Source: Antedon mediterranea
Taxonomy: Eukaryota > Echinodermata > Crinoidea > Comatulida > Antedonidae
NCBI RefSeq assembly: GCF_964355755.1
Contig: NC_092671.1
Location: 18,998,001-19,062,000, forward strand
DNA: 64,000 bases
Reading direction: 5' to 3'
In this document: positions 12,100-25,744 of the stretch, piece after piece
Layout of the letters: each line of letters opens with the position of its first letter
Position numbering within the stretch: position 1 is the first letter of the stretch
The notes under the pieces: generated by a model
Databases searched by the model: none
What the model was told of the DNA's origin: nothing
What the model saw: only the letters and a program-made list of their open reading frames with translations
Position numbers and translations under genes: made by a program

Positions 12100-15000
12100 C
12101 TTATTACTCTAGTAGCTAGATCAACTTTCGTATGCACTTTGAGGTCCAGAGAATTTGACTTCAGAAATTGGTTTAGGGTGGTCAAACAATCATTTTTGGC
12201 TTGGTTACACATTTTGAAAATGTGGCGAAAGGTCAAAAGGTCAGGGTGAAAGGTCATAAGACCAAACACCAATATGTCCTTAAATCTGAACAACCACTGG
12301 TCACAGCAAAGTAATTTTGGTCTCAAATTGATCAGAAGGTATACATTTATATTTAGTCTAATGGGACATTTTAGTTTAAAATGACCGGAAATGCCATTTC
12401 TGACCTTTGACCCACAACCCAGGGCATGTATTTATCTCCGTAACTACTGGTCGTAGACACTTAAATTTGGTTTTAAATTGTTCGAAATATATATTTTGTT
12501 ATATGAAAAACATTTTGAAAAATGTTACAAAACGTCAAAGGGTCAGGGTCAAGGGTTATATAAACAAATAAATAAAGGTACTTGTATCTCGGCAACCACT
12601 GGTCGCAGCAAGTCAATTTTGGTCTCAAAATGTTCAGAAGGCATGCATTTATATTCCGTCTAATGGGGCATTTTAGTAAAAAATGATCAGAAATGCCATT
12701 CCTGACCTTTGACCCACATACCATGGCATCTTCATATCTCTGTAAGTACTGGTCATAGAAACTTAAATTTGGTATCAAATTGTTTGAAATATACATATTT
12801 ACATTCATTGTAATAGAAAATGTGGTTAAAAGATGAACAGAAAATACTATTACTAATGTTTCAAACAAAAAACATATCTCTACACAACTTATCCTTAGAC
12901 AGTAATGTTATGCAATATGATACTTTAAATTGTTTCAATTTCAAGTAGGCCTACTAGTTATTGCTGTCCACGAGAACATTTTGATATAAACATCAAGCTC
13001 AACAGTTCTTTTCAGAATGCTAGAAGTAACTTGCCATGTGTATCCGATTAAACGCCCCGGGCATTTATTGTTCAAAAGGGTTTTTAGGGGGAGGGGAGGC
13101 ATCTTTATTTGGGGTATAATATGGTAACATGTATAATCAAATAAATACCACCTAGATGTAAAAAAATACTGCACAATTAATATAAAAAAATGATAACATT
13201 ATGTCAAAATGCTTGGTAAATTGTAGATTATGGTAATTAATGAAATGTGTTGTGATACAATTATTTTGTAAATGCATGTGGCGGAGCGTTTATTCCACAT
13301 GATGTTCTATAGGATGGAATGGAGGCTTTTATTCAAAGCGGGTGTGTTAATTCGAATAAATACTCGAGCTCAACAGTTAAGAATGCTAGAAGTAACTTAC
13401 TATAGTTACCCGAATAAAAGGTCCGGGCATTTAGTTATTCAGGGAAGGCGTTTATTTTGTTTGGGTGTAATAATGGTAACATGTATAATCAAATAAATAC
13501 ACCCCAGATAAAAAAAAAAAAAATTAATATAATAAGAATAATATCTGGATTAAACCTCATTCTATCCTGTTGCAAGTACAATCATGTAATAAAAGGTATC
13601 ACAGACAACTATAATAGACCAATTCATTGTTATGATTCCGTAACACTGTTGCATAATATTTTTGAATGTTACCGACAAAACTTATAATATGTATAAGTTT
13701 TGTCGGTGTATATTATACACGTCTGTTCCCAGTGTAGATAATAAAACAATATATGTTTCTGGAGATTTATTATCAATACCACTAGAAACTTTGACATGTT
13801 TTAGGTACTGAATTCATTGATAATAAAAGCATCAGAAGTTATCATGATAAAATCATACTACAACACTGTACACAAGGGTGTTTTCAGGAAAGCTGGACAT
13901 ATTGTACAATAGTAATGAAGCTATGTATTGGCATTTAAAAATATGCAAAAGATTGTTGTCAAATTGTAGTCACAAACAAACAGATGATAGAATGAAGATC
14001 CATTATGAGTGCAATTGTGTCAGGATAATGATGTGTCATTGTTTTATATAATTATACTGGCACCTGGAAGAGAAGATCCATTTAATGTTATCTATGACAG
14101 TGTCACTTTTATTCTAAAAGACAGAAACATTTTGTTAAAAAGCATAAAGAAAACAACGAATCATGTAAAGTACCTTTTATCAGTTGAGAAACGAATTATA
14201 ATTATTAAAATTAGAGTATTTATTCGAATTAACACCCGCTTTGAATAAAAGCCTCTCTCAAATAAACGCCACCATTCCCTCTAATAGAACACCATTACAT
14301 GTGGAATACGCCCGCCACATGCATTTACACAATGATTGTATCTACAATTTACCAAGCATTTTTTTCACTTTTTGATATTAATTGTGCTGTATTTTTTTTT
14401 ACATCTAGGTGGTATTTATTTGATTATACATATTACCATATTATACCACAAATAAAGATGCCTCCCCTGCCCCTAAAAACCCCTTTGAACAATAAATGCC
14501 CGGGGAGTTTAATCGGATACACATGGCAAGTTACTTCTAGCATTCTGAAAATAACTGTTGAGCTTGACGTTTCTATCAATGTTCTTGGGGTCAGCAATAA
14601 CTAGTACTTGAAATTGAAACAATTTAAAGTATCAGTTATTGCATAACATTACTGTCTAAGGATAAGTTATGTAGAGATATGTTTTTTGTTTGAAACATTA
14701 GTAATAGTATTTCTGTTCATCTTTTAACCACATTTTCTATTAAAATGAATGTAAATATGTATATTTCTACGACCAGTACTTACAGAGATATGAAGATGCC
14801 ATGATATGTGGGTCAAAGGTCAGAAATGGCATTTCTGATACTTTTTGACTAAAATGTCCCATTAGATTGAATATGAAAGCATGCCTTCTGAACATTTTGA
14901 GACTAAAATTGACTTGCTGCGACGAGTGGTTGCCGAGATACAAGTATCTATTTTTATTTGTTCATATAACCTCTGACCTTGACCCTTTGACCTTTTGTAA

Positions 15001-15425
15001 CATTTTTAAAAATGTGCTACAAATAATAAATATTTATTTCAAACAATTTAAGACCAAATTTAAGTGTCTACGATCAGTAGTTACGGAGATACATACATGC
15101 CCTGAGGTGTGGGTCAAAGGTCAGAAATGGCATTTCCGGTCATTTTTGACTAAAATGTCCCATTAGACTGAATATAAATGTATACCTTCTGATCAATTTG
15201 AGACCAAAATTACTTCGCTGTGACCACTAGTTGTTGAGATTTAAGGACATATTGGTGTTTGGTCTTATGACCTTTCACCCTGACCTTTTGACCTTTCGCC
15301 ACATTTTCAAAATGTGTAACCAAGCCAAAAATGATTGTTTGACCACCCTAAACCAATTTCTGAAGTCAGATTCTCTGGACCTCAAAGTGCATACGAAAGT
15401 TGATCTAGCTACTAGAGTATATGGA
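12100..15425. mobile_element. Large foldback element with ~1.2 kb inverted arms
   Basis: The left arm (about 12100-13365) is repeated inverted at about 14208-15425. TCTAGTAGCTAGATCAAC at 12109-12126 matches the complement near 15399-15417. The stretch with GCCACATGCATTTACA near 14315 matches the complement near 13270. Within each arm, ~300 bp blocks with TGACCTTTGACCCACA words recur two to three times, so arms contain internal degenerate repeats. The spacer (about 13366-14207) has no transposase but carries a perfect hairpin at 13671-13707. Both strands of the arms are open for short frames that mirror each other; these are repeat artefacts. It lies in the intergenic region between the 3' ends of UBE2Z and GPD1. 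Confidence 0.8.
13671..13707. other. Perfect 16 bp stem hairpin
   Basis: ACCGACAAAACTTATA and its exact complement are separated by the 5 nt loop ATATG. The hairpin is in the spacer of the large foldback element, close to its geometric centre. Confidence 0.9.
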
Positions 15426-16900
15426 CAAAATGTTTACTTTAAAATGTCCTTAAAAGATTAGCCTACATCACTGTATGATTTTTAAATCGCTTAAAATCCA
15501 ACGGAAAAAAGAAGTAAAACACAGCCTGAGTGTATAAAACGGTGTGGCTATGCTTCCAACATTTTCCATTGGATTTTAGGCAATCAATACAATTTTTACA
15601 GTTCCCCCCCCCCCCCCCTACGACCCTGTTAAGAAGTTACAATTTTTTAACATGGTGTCCTGAAATCCCCTGAAATGAAAACGCTGTTATTTCTGTTGGT
15701 TACACTTCACTGCACAGCATTGTTTGTTATCGATCAAAGATGTCTTCCGTTTCGTAAAAAAGGCGTATTAGAATATAGAAGAGATTAAAATATAACAGTG
15801 TAAAATCACAAAAAAAAGTATAATGGAGTTTTCCAGAATTAAATTATATTGCTATATAATGCATTTAATATTATCATTCATCTTATAACATTGTCTTCTT
15901 GAAATATAAGAGTCAAAATGGTTCTGGTCTAATGGATTTAATAGTTTGACCTGCTTACATTTCAAAGTTGGTTCCATGGAATCGTACAGGATACAAGATA
16001 ACAACGCCGCAATGTATGGCGCTCCATGTTAGAATAACAGTAACAGAGACACTAGACAACGAAAGCTCTTACAGATGAGATGTTGGTTCTGATGTACAAA
16101 CTAGATTGCGAAAATCCTTGATATCCCTAGACACATAATAAAACATTTAAGTAGTTTCATTACACACACTTACTCATGTCCACTACAAATGTATTTAATT
16201 CCATATTGTTTTCTCAAATACAAACACAGTATAGTAAGAGTCAAGTCAACTGTCCACATTATTATGGCAATTACTAATTACTCTCATACACAATTTTATC
16301 AATAATATATTGACCAAATTTCTAAGAACACATCTCATGTGATTCACATATTCAACAAACATATCTATTTTAATAACAGTTTCTATTTTGACAATCCAGA
16401 TAATTATTACTCATTTATTAGTGTTTTGCAAAAGACATTATATATGTATGTCAAACTGTAATGGAAATGATTTATTATTAATAATTAATTTCTACCATGA
16501 TGCCTATCTTTTATAAGAAATGCATAGTCCATAGGTATTAGGTTTGAAAACGTGATTAAATTTTAAAATGTGCGTCTGAATTCGAAAATAAATATTATAA
16601 CTTACTCAAGGCATTATAGTAGTTATTATTTCATTCAGAATTTCAACCCTACGTACAATGACAAATTTGGGTTTTTTATCAGACGTTCATATGACTGTGA
16701 CAATAATGGTAAGCTGCGTTCAATAAAACTCGTGAAGTTGATGTACTCTTGTTAACAACTTGTAAAGCGTGTTCATCTCATTGGTGGTTTTCTCAGATTT
16801 TGCATTTTCTTGTATAACGAGTTATTAAATAATTGTTCACATGTTCTAATAAACGCAGCATTTTAAGAATCTTGTATGCTTGAACACAGATTGTATGTGT

Positions 16901-17029
16901 TAAGTTTTGTCTACACTATCAAACTAGTTGTGATGTGCCCAAATATGGTAGTGATATGATGTCGTCTTGTCCATATGGGCACATCCAATTGTTTGTAACA
17001 TAAAGTTTAATAGTGTGGACAGAGCTTTA
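16901..17029. mobile_element. Short MITE with ~25 bp inverted ends
   Basis: The left end TAAGTTTTGTCTACACTATC and the complement of the right end (TAAAGCTCTGTCCACACTAT) match with few changes, both followed by AAACT. The element is about 130 bp, AT-rich and non-coding. A TA may be duplicated at the borders. Confidence 0.75.
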
Positions 17030-17183
17030 CTCATTTGTGTAAAACCTTGATCATGAGCAGTTTGAACAGCATACAAGATTAGACAGAGACAGAGAGGTAG
17101 ACTATTACCCAACATGTAAATACAAGTTACTATTGATATGAAAATAAAATTTAGATGAAAAAGTGAATACTGTAGTACAATAG

Positions 17184-17189
17184 TTTATT
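17184..17189 (-). terminator. Candidate polyadenylation signal of GPD1
   Basis: TTTATT on the given strand reads AATAAA on the minus strand, 73 nt downstream of the GPD1 stop codon. It is a plausible signal but unproven in such AT-rich DNA. Confidence 0.45.
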
Positions 17190-17261
17190 ATTATTAATGA
17201 ATTATAATATTATATATCTTAAAGTCGGTTCCCACAGCAAAGACATGATTGGAAAGACAGC

Positions 17262-20200
17262 TTACATATGCTCAGGGTGGTCGTGTAGGCACGATATCAA
17301 CTGATTGGCTGGTTTATCTTCATAACAAATTCTATACACAGCTGTCAGTAATGGAAAACTATAAAAAATAAAGAGATTATTATTATTCATTCAAAAATTA
17401 CAGGAGGTCAAACTGGCCTAAAATGGTTGGCATATGCATATTGTAAAAAGCCATGGTAACTAGTAAAGCATGTTGATGGAGAGTTAAGCAAACAATTGAA
17501 CTCTTAACAACTAATATAAGACAAGTTTTGAGCAGGCAATTGTCAAGGTGAAACTTGTCTCGATACAGATTTAAATATACATTGCATAGAAAAAATGTAT
17601 ACCTGTTTTCAATTCCTTTATCTTTTAGCATCACATGAACCTCATGAGCTGTCTGTGGTCCTTGTAACTTCTGCCCATTTAACAGTTCTTTTTCAAGTTC
17701 CTCAATGCTCTAAGTTAAAGGGTAAATAAGTTTTTAAAATTCACTTCCCAAATAAGGTTATTATTGGAAGAAAGATTTCTGGAGGAAAAATATTGTTCTC
17801 CAAAAAATGCACACAGAACAGAACATATGGACACAGACTGGAAGGTTGAGTGTTGTTGGAAATTATACATTTAAATGTTTAAAAGATAAAAGGCACATTT
17901 TGTTGTGAGGACCCGATTTTGATGAATCAGATAAAATCTTACAGTAGGACGAAAATTAAAGCAGTTGTTGCTTCGTAAAACAATGCAATGCTAGCTCAGG
18001 TCAGGAAGAGGCTACAATCGTGGAAGATGTGATGTGGGAATACTTTTTTTAATAATTACGATATAAAATTAAAAATCAGCAGCTAGTACTGAAATTTATT
18101 GCTTTACATTAAAAGATAAAGTTCAAGTAGACTGGTCACGTCATTGGAAAGAAAAGTGCCTAATATTATTTTTTCAATTCATACAAAACAATGCATTTTT
18201 AAACCGCCAACGAAAAATTGACTTTCCTACTCACTTTGCCAGTTTTTACAAAGGCTTCAGCCACGCGCCTGTTTCGTCCACCATAACATGTTGTGACAAG
18301 ATCTGCCACGCCACAACTCTCTAAAAATGTTTCTGTTTGAATACCATCATAGAATTTCTTTGCAAAAGACATCATCTCCATTAGGCCTAGTCGAATGACG
18401 GCAGCTTTTGTGTTGTCTCCAAGACCCAAGCCATCTACAATACCAGCACCTACTGCTACGATATTCTACAACAAAGAATATTGAGAAATACATTACATTC
18501 ATCACAATTAGTATTAAGGCCAATTTACACAGAAGCGCAGTAACACGCCGCTCGGAGTTCGGGAGTGGTGTGGTGGAATGTAGGTTCTTGTAGGCCTCGA
18601 GACTAATGCCTGCAATCATGACACTGATGGCCTACACTAGATGTTTTATAATTGACTGTCATATTATGGCCTAGAGCAGTAGCCTACCACAGGCTTAGAC
18701 CTGGGTTTAGGGGGACTTGTTGCCTAACAACGTCCCAAATGTATCTTTTTTACACTATCCTTATACAAACAATCAGTCACGTCATAGTTGTGTGTATTTC
18801 TGAATAATAAGAAGTTCCAAAACCAACTACGGCACTCATATTTATTTTCATCTTGGACTCGACAGACTCAAGCAAAAAAGTTGTTGCTACATGTCGTTGA
18901 TTGGCCAGACTCCACAAATATCGCGCTGTATTACAATCGAATCTGTTCTATCCTGAGCCACGTTCTGTGTAAATGGTCATAAGAAATTATCTGCTTACTG
19001 TTACCACTTACAGTTACCGCTCATCTATATAAATTGGCCTTTAGCTTATGTAATTTTACAATAATGTATTTTCCATTGCCCTTGGTGTTACCTTTCTTTA
19101 ACATAAAAGGTATGCACAATTTGTACTATTTATGCAATTTAAACCCAAATATATTCAAACTTTATTTACTTTATAAAGTTTAAGCCCTACAAAAAACTTA
19201 AGGTTAAAAAAAAAATTAAAAAAACCTTTATTTCCAGTCGCCATTGTTAATATATATACTTACCTTTAAGGCACCACATAGCTCAACAGCTGTAGAATCA
19301 TTAACCACTACAACACGGAAGCTATCTGACTGGAAGAGACTCTTTAAAGCAGGTCCTTGTATCTTGTCAATACAGCCTAAAAATTATGCCAATAACAAAT
19401 TCCACTCAAAATAGGTTTACAAGCATTATTATAGTCAAGTAAACTTAAATCTCTCAAATAGGCAATTTGATGTCACACAACAGTTATTCATTTTGACCAA
19501 AACATTCTGCACCTGATATCTTGTCTTTTTAATTTAGTGAAATTTGTATGTATGATTTTATTCATCTTTACGTTTTGAGGAAAAATATCTTTAAACAATG
19601 AAGAATATTAAATTTAAGTCCAACATTTTAAAAATCACGCAAACCCTGCAAAATTAATACAATGTTCTCAAATGAATTTATTAACTTAATTTTGATTGGT
19701 CACCTTTCTACTGATTTATAAGTTAACTGACCAATGGTGGTTTCACAGAAGTTTCCAGCTGCAACCTCTGGAGCCAAGTTGGCACCCATGAGCACACTCA
19801 CAGGAATATCTAGCTCTCTGTTTATATACTTGGAGATAAGTTCAATTCCAGCCTGCCCTTCAGAGTTCATAAGTCCCTAGACAAAAATTAAATAAACAAC
19901 TTCATGACAATGACTGGTAGATTTATTATTGAGCCAAGTACAGTACTGTATATTGATAGTTGTCAACCTGTGTTGTTTGCCCGACTGCAGTAGTGCAATA
20001 TCTAGTATAATCTCATGCTAGAGTACAATAGTGCTACAATTTAGCATTACACATAACATATATCCATTGTTAATCCGAGTATAATCCTACACCCAAAATT
20101 TTGCAATTTTTACAATATAATATTATAATACTAGTGTACTGTAGAAAGTAAATATGTTGGTAGGATTAAAGAATTGAATTTAGGATTGAATGAAACAGGA

Positions 20201-23200
20201 AATGATTAATCTTATGATAATTACTGTTTGCCATAATTTCAATCAAAATCTTTCAGGAAAGACAAAGCTTATCAATTATGAAGGCCACTACATATCTTCT
20301 CCAAAATAGATCGTCAATAATACTGCACTAGTTTACTAATAATTAAATAGTTTTCAAAAGCTCTGCAAACCTTACTACAGTCAAATCAAAGCCTGGGTCA
20401 AAATGTCTCATCAGGGGTTAGGATAAGTACACATACAGTAAATGACTCTCTCCTTTCAATGTGGTCATTACCTTAATAAGCGAGATTCCATAAGTACCAC
20501 GTTCAATGGTGCCTTTGAGTTTCTTACAGATGCCAGGAACAAATTGATGAGGTAATACAAATACTAGAATTGTAGCACCTTTGGCAGCCTCAACAACATC
20601 TGGCACTGCAACCTAAACAAAGGAATATATACAAATATTAAATGTTTATGAGTTCAATGGTGAGAATATTTCATAAGTAAAAAGATCAACTGTTCTATTT
20701 ATGTAATAAGGTGAGGTCATGTTAAATAAATTGGACAATATTTTAACAATTTGTTTTTCTTATGATATATCATTGTTAACGATGTCACAGTGTTTCATTG
20801 TTTATAAAGGTCTATGACATGGGATGTTTTCTTTTTCTGAAAAGGTACACAGCAGTCACCTCTACTAAAACCTGCATATGAAAGAGGTCATCCACAACCG
20901 CTACAGTTTTGTAAAGAGTTTATATAAATAGTATTAACATTGTTTTTTAAATTTTATAAAACCTCTGTTCAAATTATTTCCAGATTTTGAACTTCAGATT
21001 TCCAAGTATAAATCTCTACCCTTACTTTATCATGATAAAAAAAAAAGATAATAATATAGGAACTATTTAGTTGTGGGCGTGTGAAGATTTACAGTAGCTT
21101 GGGCGATGGGATATTAAAATAACAGACCAGAAAAAAAAAATAAGGTTTTACATCTGAATCAACCACCAGAAAGTGAGTTGGGGAGTGTACTGGAGTGGAG
21201 TGAGAAAGAATACCCACTCTGGGGCCAATATAAATTCGTGAGGTTAATTTCCCGATTGATCGTAATCAAAACGGTACTGGGTATGGTCTACTAGTTTTTC
21301 TGCTCCCAACCAGTACATCCATTCATAGAAGCTTTGATGAAGTAAGCCTACCTGGTGGTAACCATAGAAACGGTTCAGAGATAACGACTATACTTCGGCT
21401 TTAGTCGACAGAAGATTGAAAAAATTGTTAGAGATAGAGTATATGATGTTTGATTATGTGTAGATGTGTGATTTGTTCTTTTATTCAAATGATGTTATTT
21501 ATTTAATAAACTTTTTTATACCAATTAATTAAATTATCGTAGATTGTATATTATGCGATAAATATTATTTAATAATTTTTTGATATATTATTGTTATTAT
21601 TATTATTATATTAAAAAAGATATTTGTTAGTATAAATTAAAAAATATAGATATAAGGAAGAAAAGCAAAGAGATTATGGAGCGGCTGTACCAGAATATAC
21701 AACACTAAGTATTGTAAAGTTATAATACTAACAAATTTAGGTGATCTTGTCAAAGGTCAAGCGCCTTCAGCCTGCAATGTTTCGATATTCAATATTGAAC
21801 TTGACCTTAAAAGGTTTTACATCTGAATCACCACCAGAAAGTGAGTTGGGGAGTGTACTGGAGTGGATTGAGAAAGAATACCCACTCTGGGGCCGATATA
21901 AATTTGTTAAACTAAAACTGAAAAAAGGGCTTACCACATTTTCAGGCAGTTTGTAGCCTTTTAGATATTTAACATTTTCATGTGTTGTGTTAATAATCTC
22001 TGTAAGCTTTTGTCCGTCAATCATCTCCTCATACACCCACATATTGACAATTGTCTCAAACTCATCATACTTCTTTGCATTTTCACCAACGATCCGTGCA
22101 ATCGCAGAGCCCCTGAATAAATAGACAACAAATAATAATAGTGACATAATAGTGCCAACAAATTGATATTCTAAGACTAAGTGCCTTATTTATTCGAATA
22201 AACTCGCTCATACAGTAGAACATTGTTAGGAATAAATTCCCTCTTTGATTTAACAAATAAACGCCATCCAAATACACAATACATACAATACTGTATTAAC
22301 AATTATACACATTAATTGACTGACTATGATCTACAGTACTACAAATTACAAAGCATTTTGATACAATTTGTAATGTATTTTATCACTTGATTATGGATAT
22401 TAATTTTTTTTTATATCAAGGGGACACTAATTAGGTTATATGCATTGATGCATATAACCTCTTGATTCTGTCAGAATCTTTATTTATTTATTTATTTATT
22501 CTTTCCTTAGCACTATTTTGTCCGTGAATTATCTTGGTATCAGTTTCATCTAACTAAGTCAATTTTCAGAGTATATTCCTTATGGCCAGGAATCGATGTG
22601 GTTATGTTTTCACGGTGCGCAATAAAAAATTACGTGGTCTACGCGCGATTTAACGAAATCACGTTTGTAATCATATCTTCACAAGCATGAATCACTTTTA
22701 AACAAAATTTGGTACTCATAAATTTCAGGTCATATTTAATCATATGGCAATACAATTACGTGCGTAGCGCATAACGCATGCGTACGCGCGCTTAAAATTT
22801 TCAAAATTGTCAACATTATTTTCGATGAAATTAGAGTACGTTTTAGGCAATTTTAAGCGTTTAAAAAATTGCCATGAGTGCGCAGATTTTTGCGCGTTAT
22901 ACGTTATTGCGCACTCTTTTTGTCCGATTTCTGTTGTACAACCTTTCTTTAAAAATATCATATTTTATTCACTTTTGATCGCGAAACTGCGTTATACGAG
23001 CACGTCAAAATTGACAGGCTACGCACGTGTAAGTTAACAAAATGGTGAAAATATGCTAAATTTTAAAATTAATATTGATTGTCAGAATGCTCGGGAACAC
23101 CTATTTTTTATTTTATTTTCTTGAAGTGTATGTATCATATGTATGATTTATTATGAAATTAAGAGAACAAAAGTTGATTAAGTCATCATTAATGGCATAT

Positions 23201-24764
23201 TAAATTTAAAATTAATAATCTCGACAATCAAACAAATTATAACATTTTCTTAGGCCAAAATAACAAACTTAACATTAACTTTCTTCATTAAGAAGTTCAT
23301 ATATTAAAGTTAAAAGTATATAGTTTGACAGTGCATCATTTTTTTAAATTTTTAAAGATGTCATCATAGTAAAAAATTATAATTAATTGCGGTATGTAAT
23401 TGTAATAATCTATCTGCACCAAAGTGGTTACTGCATAGTAAATACACGGAGGAATCTTACTACAACTTTTAGTCAGTTGTGTATGGCTCGGTGGTCTGTG
23501 CTCGTGTCTATGTACCGAGATCGAGTCTCACCTTGGATTTTTTTTATTATTATCCGTAGGCCTATTGTTTGTTCAATTTTATTTCTTAGTGTATAGATTA
23601 CACATGATTTATAATGAAATCTAGATAAAAAGTAACTTATGTCTTTATTATTATGTAACAAATGTGGTTTATGACATCATATATGCAGAAGGATCTTTGA
23701 TCGGATTATGATACCGGCTATTGTATTTGCGTTAGCAAGATCCTATCATACATTATAAATAATTAAAGATTCTGTGAAAATCAATCGATCAATACATCTT
23801 CAATCAATTATCTTTATTTAAATAAATCAATGCATATACTGTAACCTATAATTCGTCATAGTGACGAATTAAATCTAGTTTGAGTTTTATATTAGTACAG
23901 TATTGAAACTTTAAACCCAGAAAAATAAGCATCTCCCTCGAAAAAATATGGTAAAGTTGATACGGTTAATATTGGTAAAAATCAAGACACATTTTATTTT
24001 CCTTTAAAATATTTCTTTAATCAATCAAACTATCTATCTGATCAGAAGAACCTAAAGAGACATTCATATTGAACATACAATCAATGATATATCTAGGTCA
24101 GGACTTAAATAAATTGAATATTTAAATAATCTTTAGATTTCTGAACTTTAACCCACCCAGTTGTCATTATCAACCCTATGCAAACATGAATATCACAATG
24201 TCAAGATGATTAACTGTACATTTTTGTTTGCCATTTATTAGTATTACAATTATGCTAGGTTATAAAATAATAATTATATGTACTGTTGACTGGTCATAAA
24301 AAAAGTAATGGTTACTATAGCCTAGGTAGGCCCTATAATTTATTTCTGCAAAGTGCTGGTAGTCGTTTCAAATTGGATAGGCCTAGCTAGGTCTAGCTAC
24401 TTTCTTACTAAATGAGGTCTACCGCCAGCTAGACTATTAGGTCTAGCCTAGATCTGTAGGGTTCCTCTACAAATATCCATTTTTGGTTCTTTGTTATGCC
24501 CAGTACACCTGGGGCCTACTATACCTACTATGTATAGTACAACATGCCAGCCGGGTACGGTTATCCCCTGCCTGCTGCACTTTTTTCATATTTCTTGTTT
24601 AACCAAAACTGTCCTAGCAAGCCTAGGCCTAGCATACGACTGTATTTAATTCTTTGTATAAGCTCAAGTGGTTAAATAAATGCATTTATGCGATTTCCAA
24701 GGGATGTATAACATTCTTACCAATTCCCTGATCCAATTATACAAACTTTAGCTTTTTCCCCCAT
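17262..24764 (-). CDS. GPD1: Glycerol-3-phosphate dehydrogenase [NAD+], cytosolic, complete
   Basis: It reduces dihydroxyacetone phosphate to sn-glycerol-3-phosphate with NADH, feeding lipid synthesis and the glycerophosphate shuttle. Minus-strand exons: 24764-24721, 22112-21935, 20612-20472, 19876-19732, 19376-19264, 18465-18235, 17709-17603, 17358-17262. All borders are AG/GT, phases agree, and the sum is 1056 nt (351 aa), the usual length for the family. The Rossmann motif GSGNWG spans the exon 1/2 junction. The HENVKYL, VPHQFV and GISLIK segments, the ELCGALK lysine at the end of exon 5, [36 protein letters not shown] and the C-terminal DHPEHM all follow family order. The start ATG follows an in-frame upstream TAA-rich leader and gives the family's normal N-terminus. 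Resolution between GPD1 and GPD1L is not possible in an invertebrate. Confidence 0.97.
18513..19048. mobile_element. Possible terminal-inverted-repeat element in a GPD1 intron
   Basis: AAGGCCAATTTA near 18514 followed by GCGCAGTAAC matches the complement of TATAAATTGGCCTTTAGC near 19029-19045 and adjacent GGTAACTG words, suggesting imperfect ends of a ~535 bp element. The match is short and interrupted, so support is modest. It lies between exons 18465 and 19264. Confidence 0.4.
21143..21243. repeat. 100 bp dispersed duplicate, copy 1
   Basis: The segment starting AAGGTTTTACATCTGAATCA and running through GGGGCCAATATAAATTCGTG is ~93% identical to 21809-21910, in the same orientation 666 bp apart. 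It is in the GPD1 intron between exons 20612 and 21935. Confidence 0.9.
21809..21910. repeat. 100 bp dispersed duplicate, copy 2, next to a GPD1 exon
   Basis: Same segment as 21143-21243, ending 25 bp from the GPD1 donor at 21935. The plus strand is open through this copy ([20 protein letters not shown] in one frame), but no family is recognised and copy 1 carries changes that alter the frame. Confidence 0.85.
22433..23035 (-). mobile_element. Microsatellite-hairpin element, copy A (Helentron/HINE-like?)
   Basis: In minus orientation the body (23035 to about 22560) is a diverged copy of 29293-29760. It contains GTAGCCTGTCA, GACGTGCTCGTATAACG, GCGCACTCATGGCAATTTT, TACGTGCGTAGCGCA-type words and GGCCATAAGGAATA. 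Its 3' side ends with an (AATA)n microsatellite, a small palindrome GATTCTG-T-CAGAATC (22464-22478 on the given strand) and a perfect 13 bp stem hairpin at 22433-22460. A 3' microsatellite followed by a stem-loop is the known layout of DINE-1/HINE non-autonomous Helentrons, but no Rep/helicase or diagnostic 5' end is visible. It lies in GPD1 intron 1. Confidence 0.65.
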
Positions 24765-25690
24765 AATGAAATTTTAGACTAAATCTGCCTCCTTCAGAAT
24801 TAAAAGAACCGGCGCGAGAGAAACGAGAAATTAAAGACCGATTTAGTACACTGTAGAGGGCGCTCGTAAATTTCTTTTTTCTTCCAAATTTCGTTTCCTC
24901 TCATATCAGAGCTGCTCTCCCAATGCTGTACTTTGCATAAAATAAAAGATCTTGGTAGTCTACATCATTAGGCTATGCTAACGTTTTCAATTCAAAATCT
25001 GTGACAGGAAAATTCAAACTTACCGCTTTAATTCATATTAAAAATACGATAATAAGATAAATAATGCACTAAAATGTCCTCATTTTTGTTTGGTCATTCC
25101 ACTTTGGCATTCATACTATTAATTACAAAAAATTATAGGCCCTACCTTCTTTATTTTTTGAAAATCCAAATACTTTCAAATTCTGCCGTTTAATGTCATC
25201 ACATGATCCAATAATTATTGATAATCTATCTAAATATATTTATCATGCTTATAAGTTAAGATATATGTTTTGCTTAGAGAACGAAATTAATTAATTCATT
25301 TATCTTGTACGTGACCATAAATTGATTTATTTTTCAATGTAATTATTATTTTGTTAATAACTAGGGGCCAGAGGCCTAAAGTAAATAAAGTCAGGCGATA
25401 AGCCTGAATGAATGAATTAATATTATTATAGACTAGGCTAAGAAACCATTCGGCCCTGATATGATTCGACACACTTATTTTAACTTAAATTTATCGGCTT
25501 TGATATGCATTTTATAAGCATAAAATAAGCTTTTTCCCACAAACTTTTTTTTCAGACAGATTATGCCGGTTATACTATTAGGGATAAAGATGCAATAAAG
25601 CAAACATTTTGAAAACAGTGTCGACAATGATCATTTTTTTTAATCACGCTATGTCGAAATTTCGACAGCTATATTATATTTACATTCATG
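24765..25690. other. GPD1 upstream region
   Basis: Minus-strand promoter side of GPD1. No TATA box can be placed with confidence. A GC-richer patch with CCGGCGCGAGAG occurs at about 24810-24822. Further out, 25358-25425 has GGCGATAAGCCTGAATGAATGAATT, which looks like a short LINE or SINE tail. No gene is supported. Confidence 0.5.
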
Positions 25691-25744
25691 TGGCAGGATT
25701 ATACGAAGCCCCATTAGGGACATCCGTTAAAAAAAATTTCCGCC

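Larger units (their letters stand above)
15426..17261. other. Intergenic region downstream of GPD1
   Basis: AT-rich with a poly-C run at about 15603-15619 and one MITE (16901-17029). No gene is supported. The GPD1 polyadenylation signal candidate lies at 17184-17189. Confidence 0.6.

Noticed and set aside
12084-15461. Mirrored 76-131 codon frames in the large foldback as transposase
   Set aside because: The frames are reverse copies of each other in the arms, contain no catalytic motif and change frame across internal repeats.
15603-15619. Poly-C run as a functional element
   Set aside because: It is a single homopolymer with no partner or conserved flanks; likely a neutral simple repeat.
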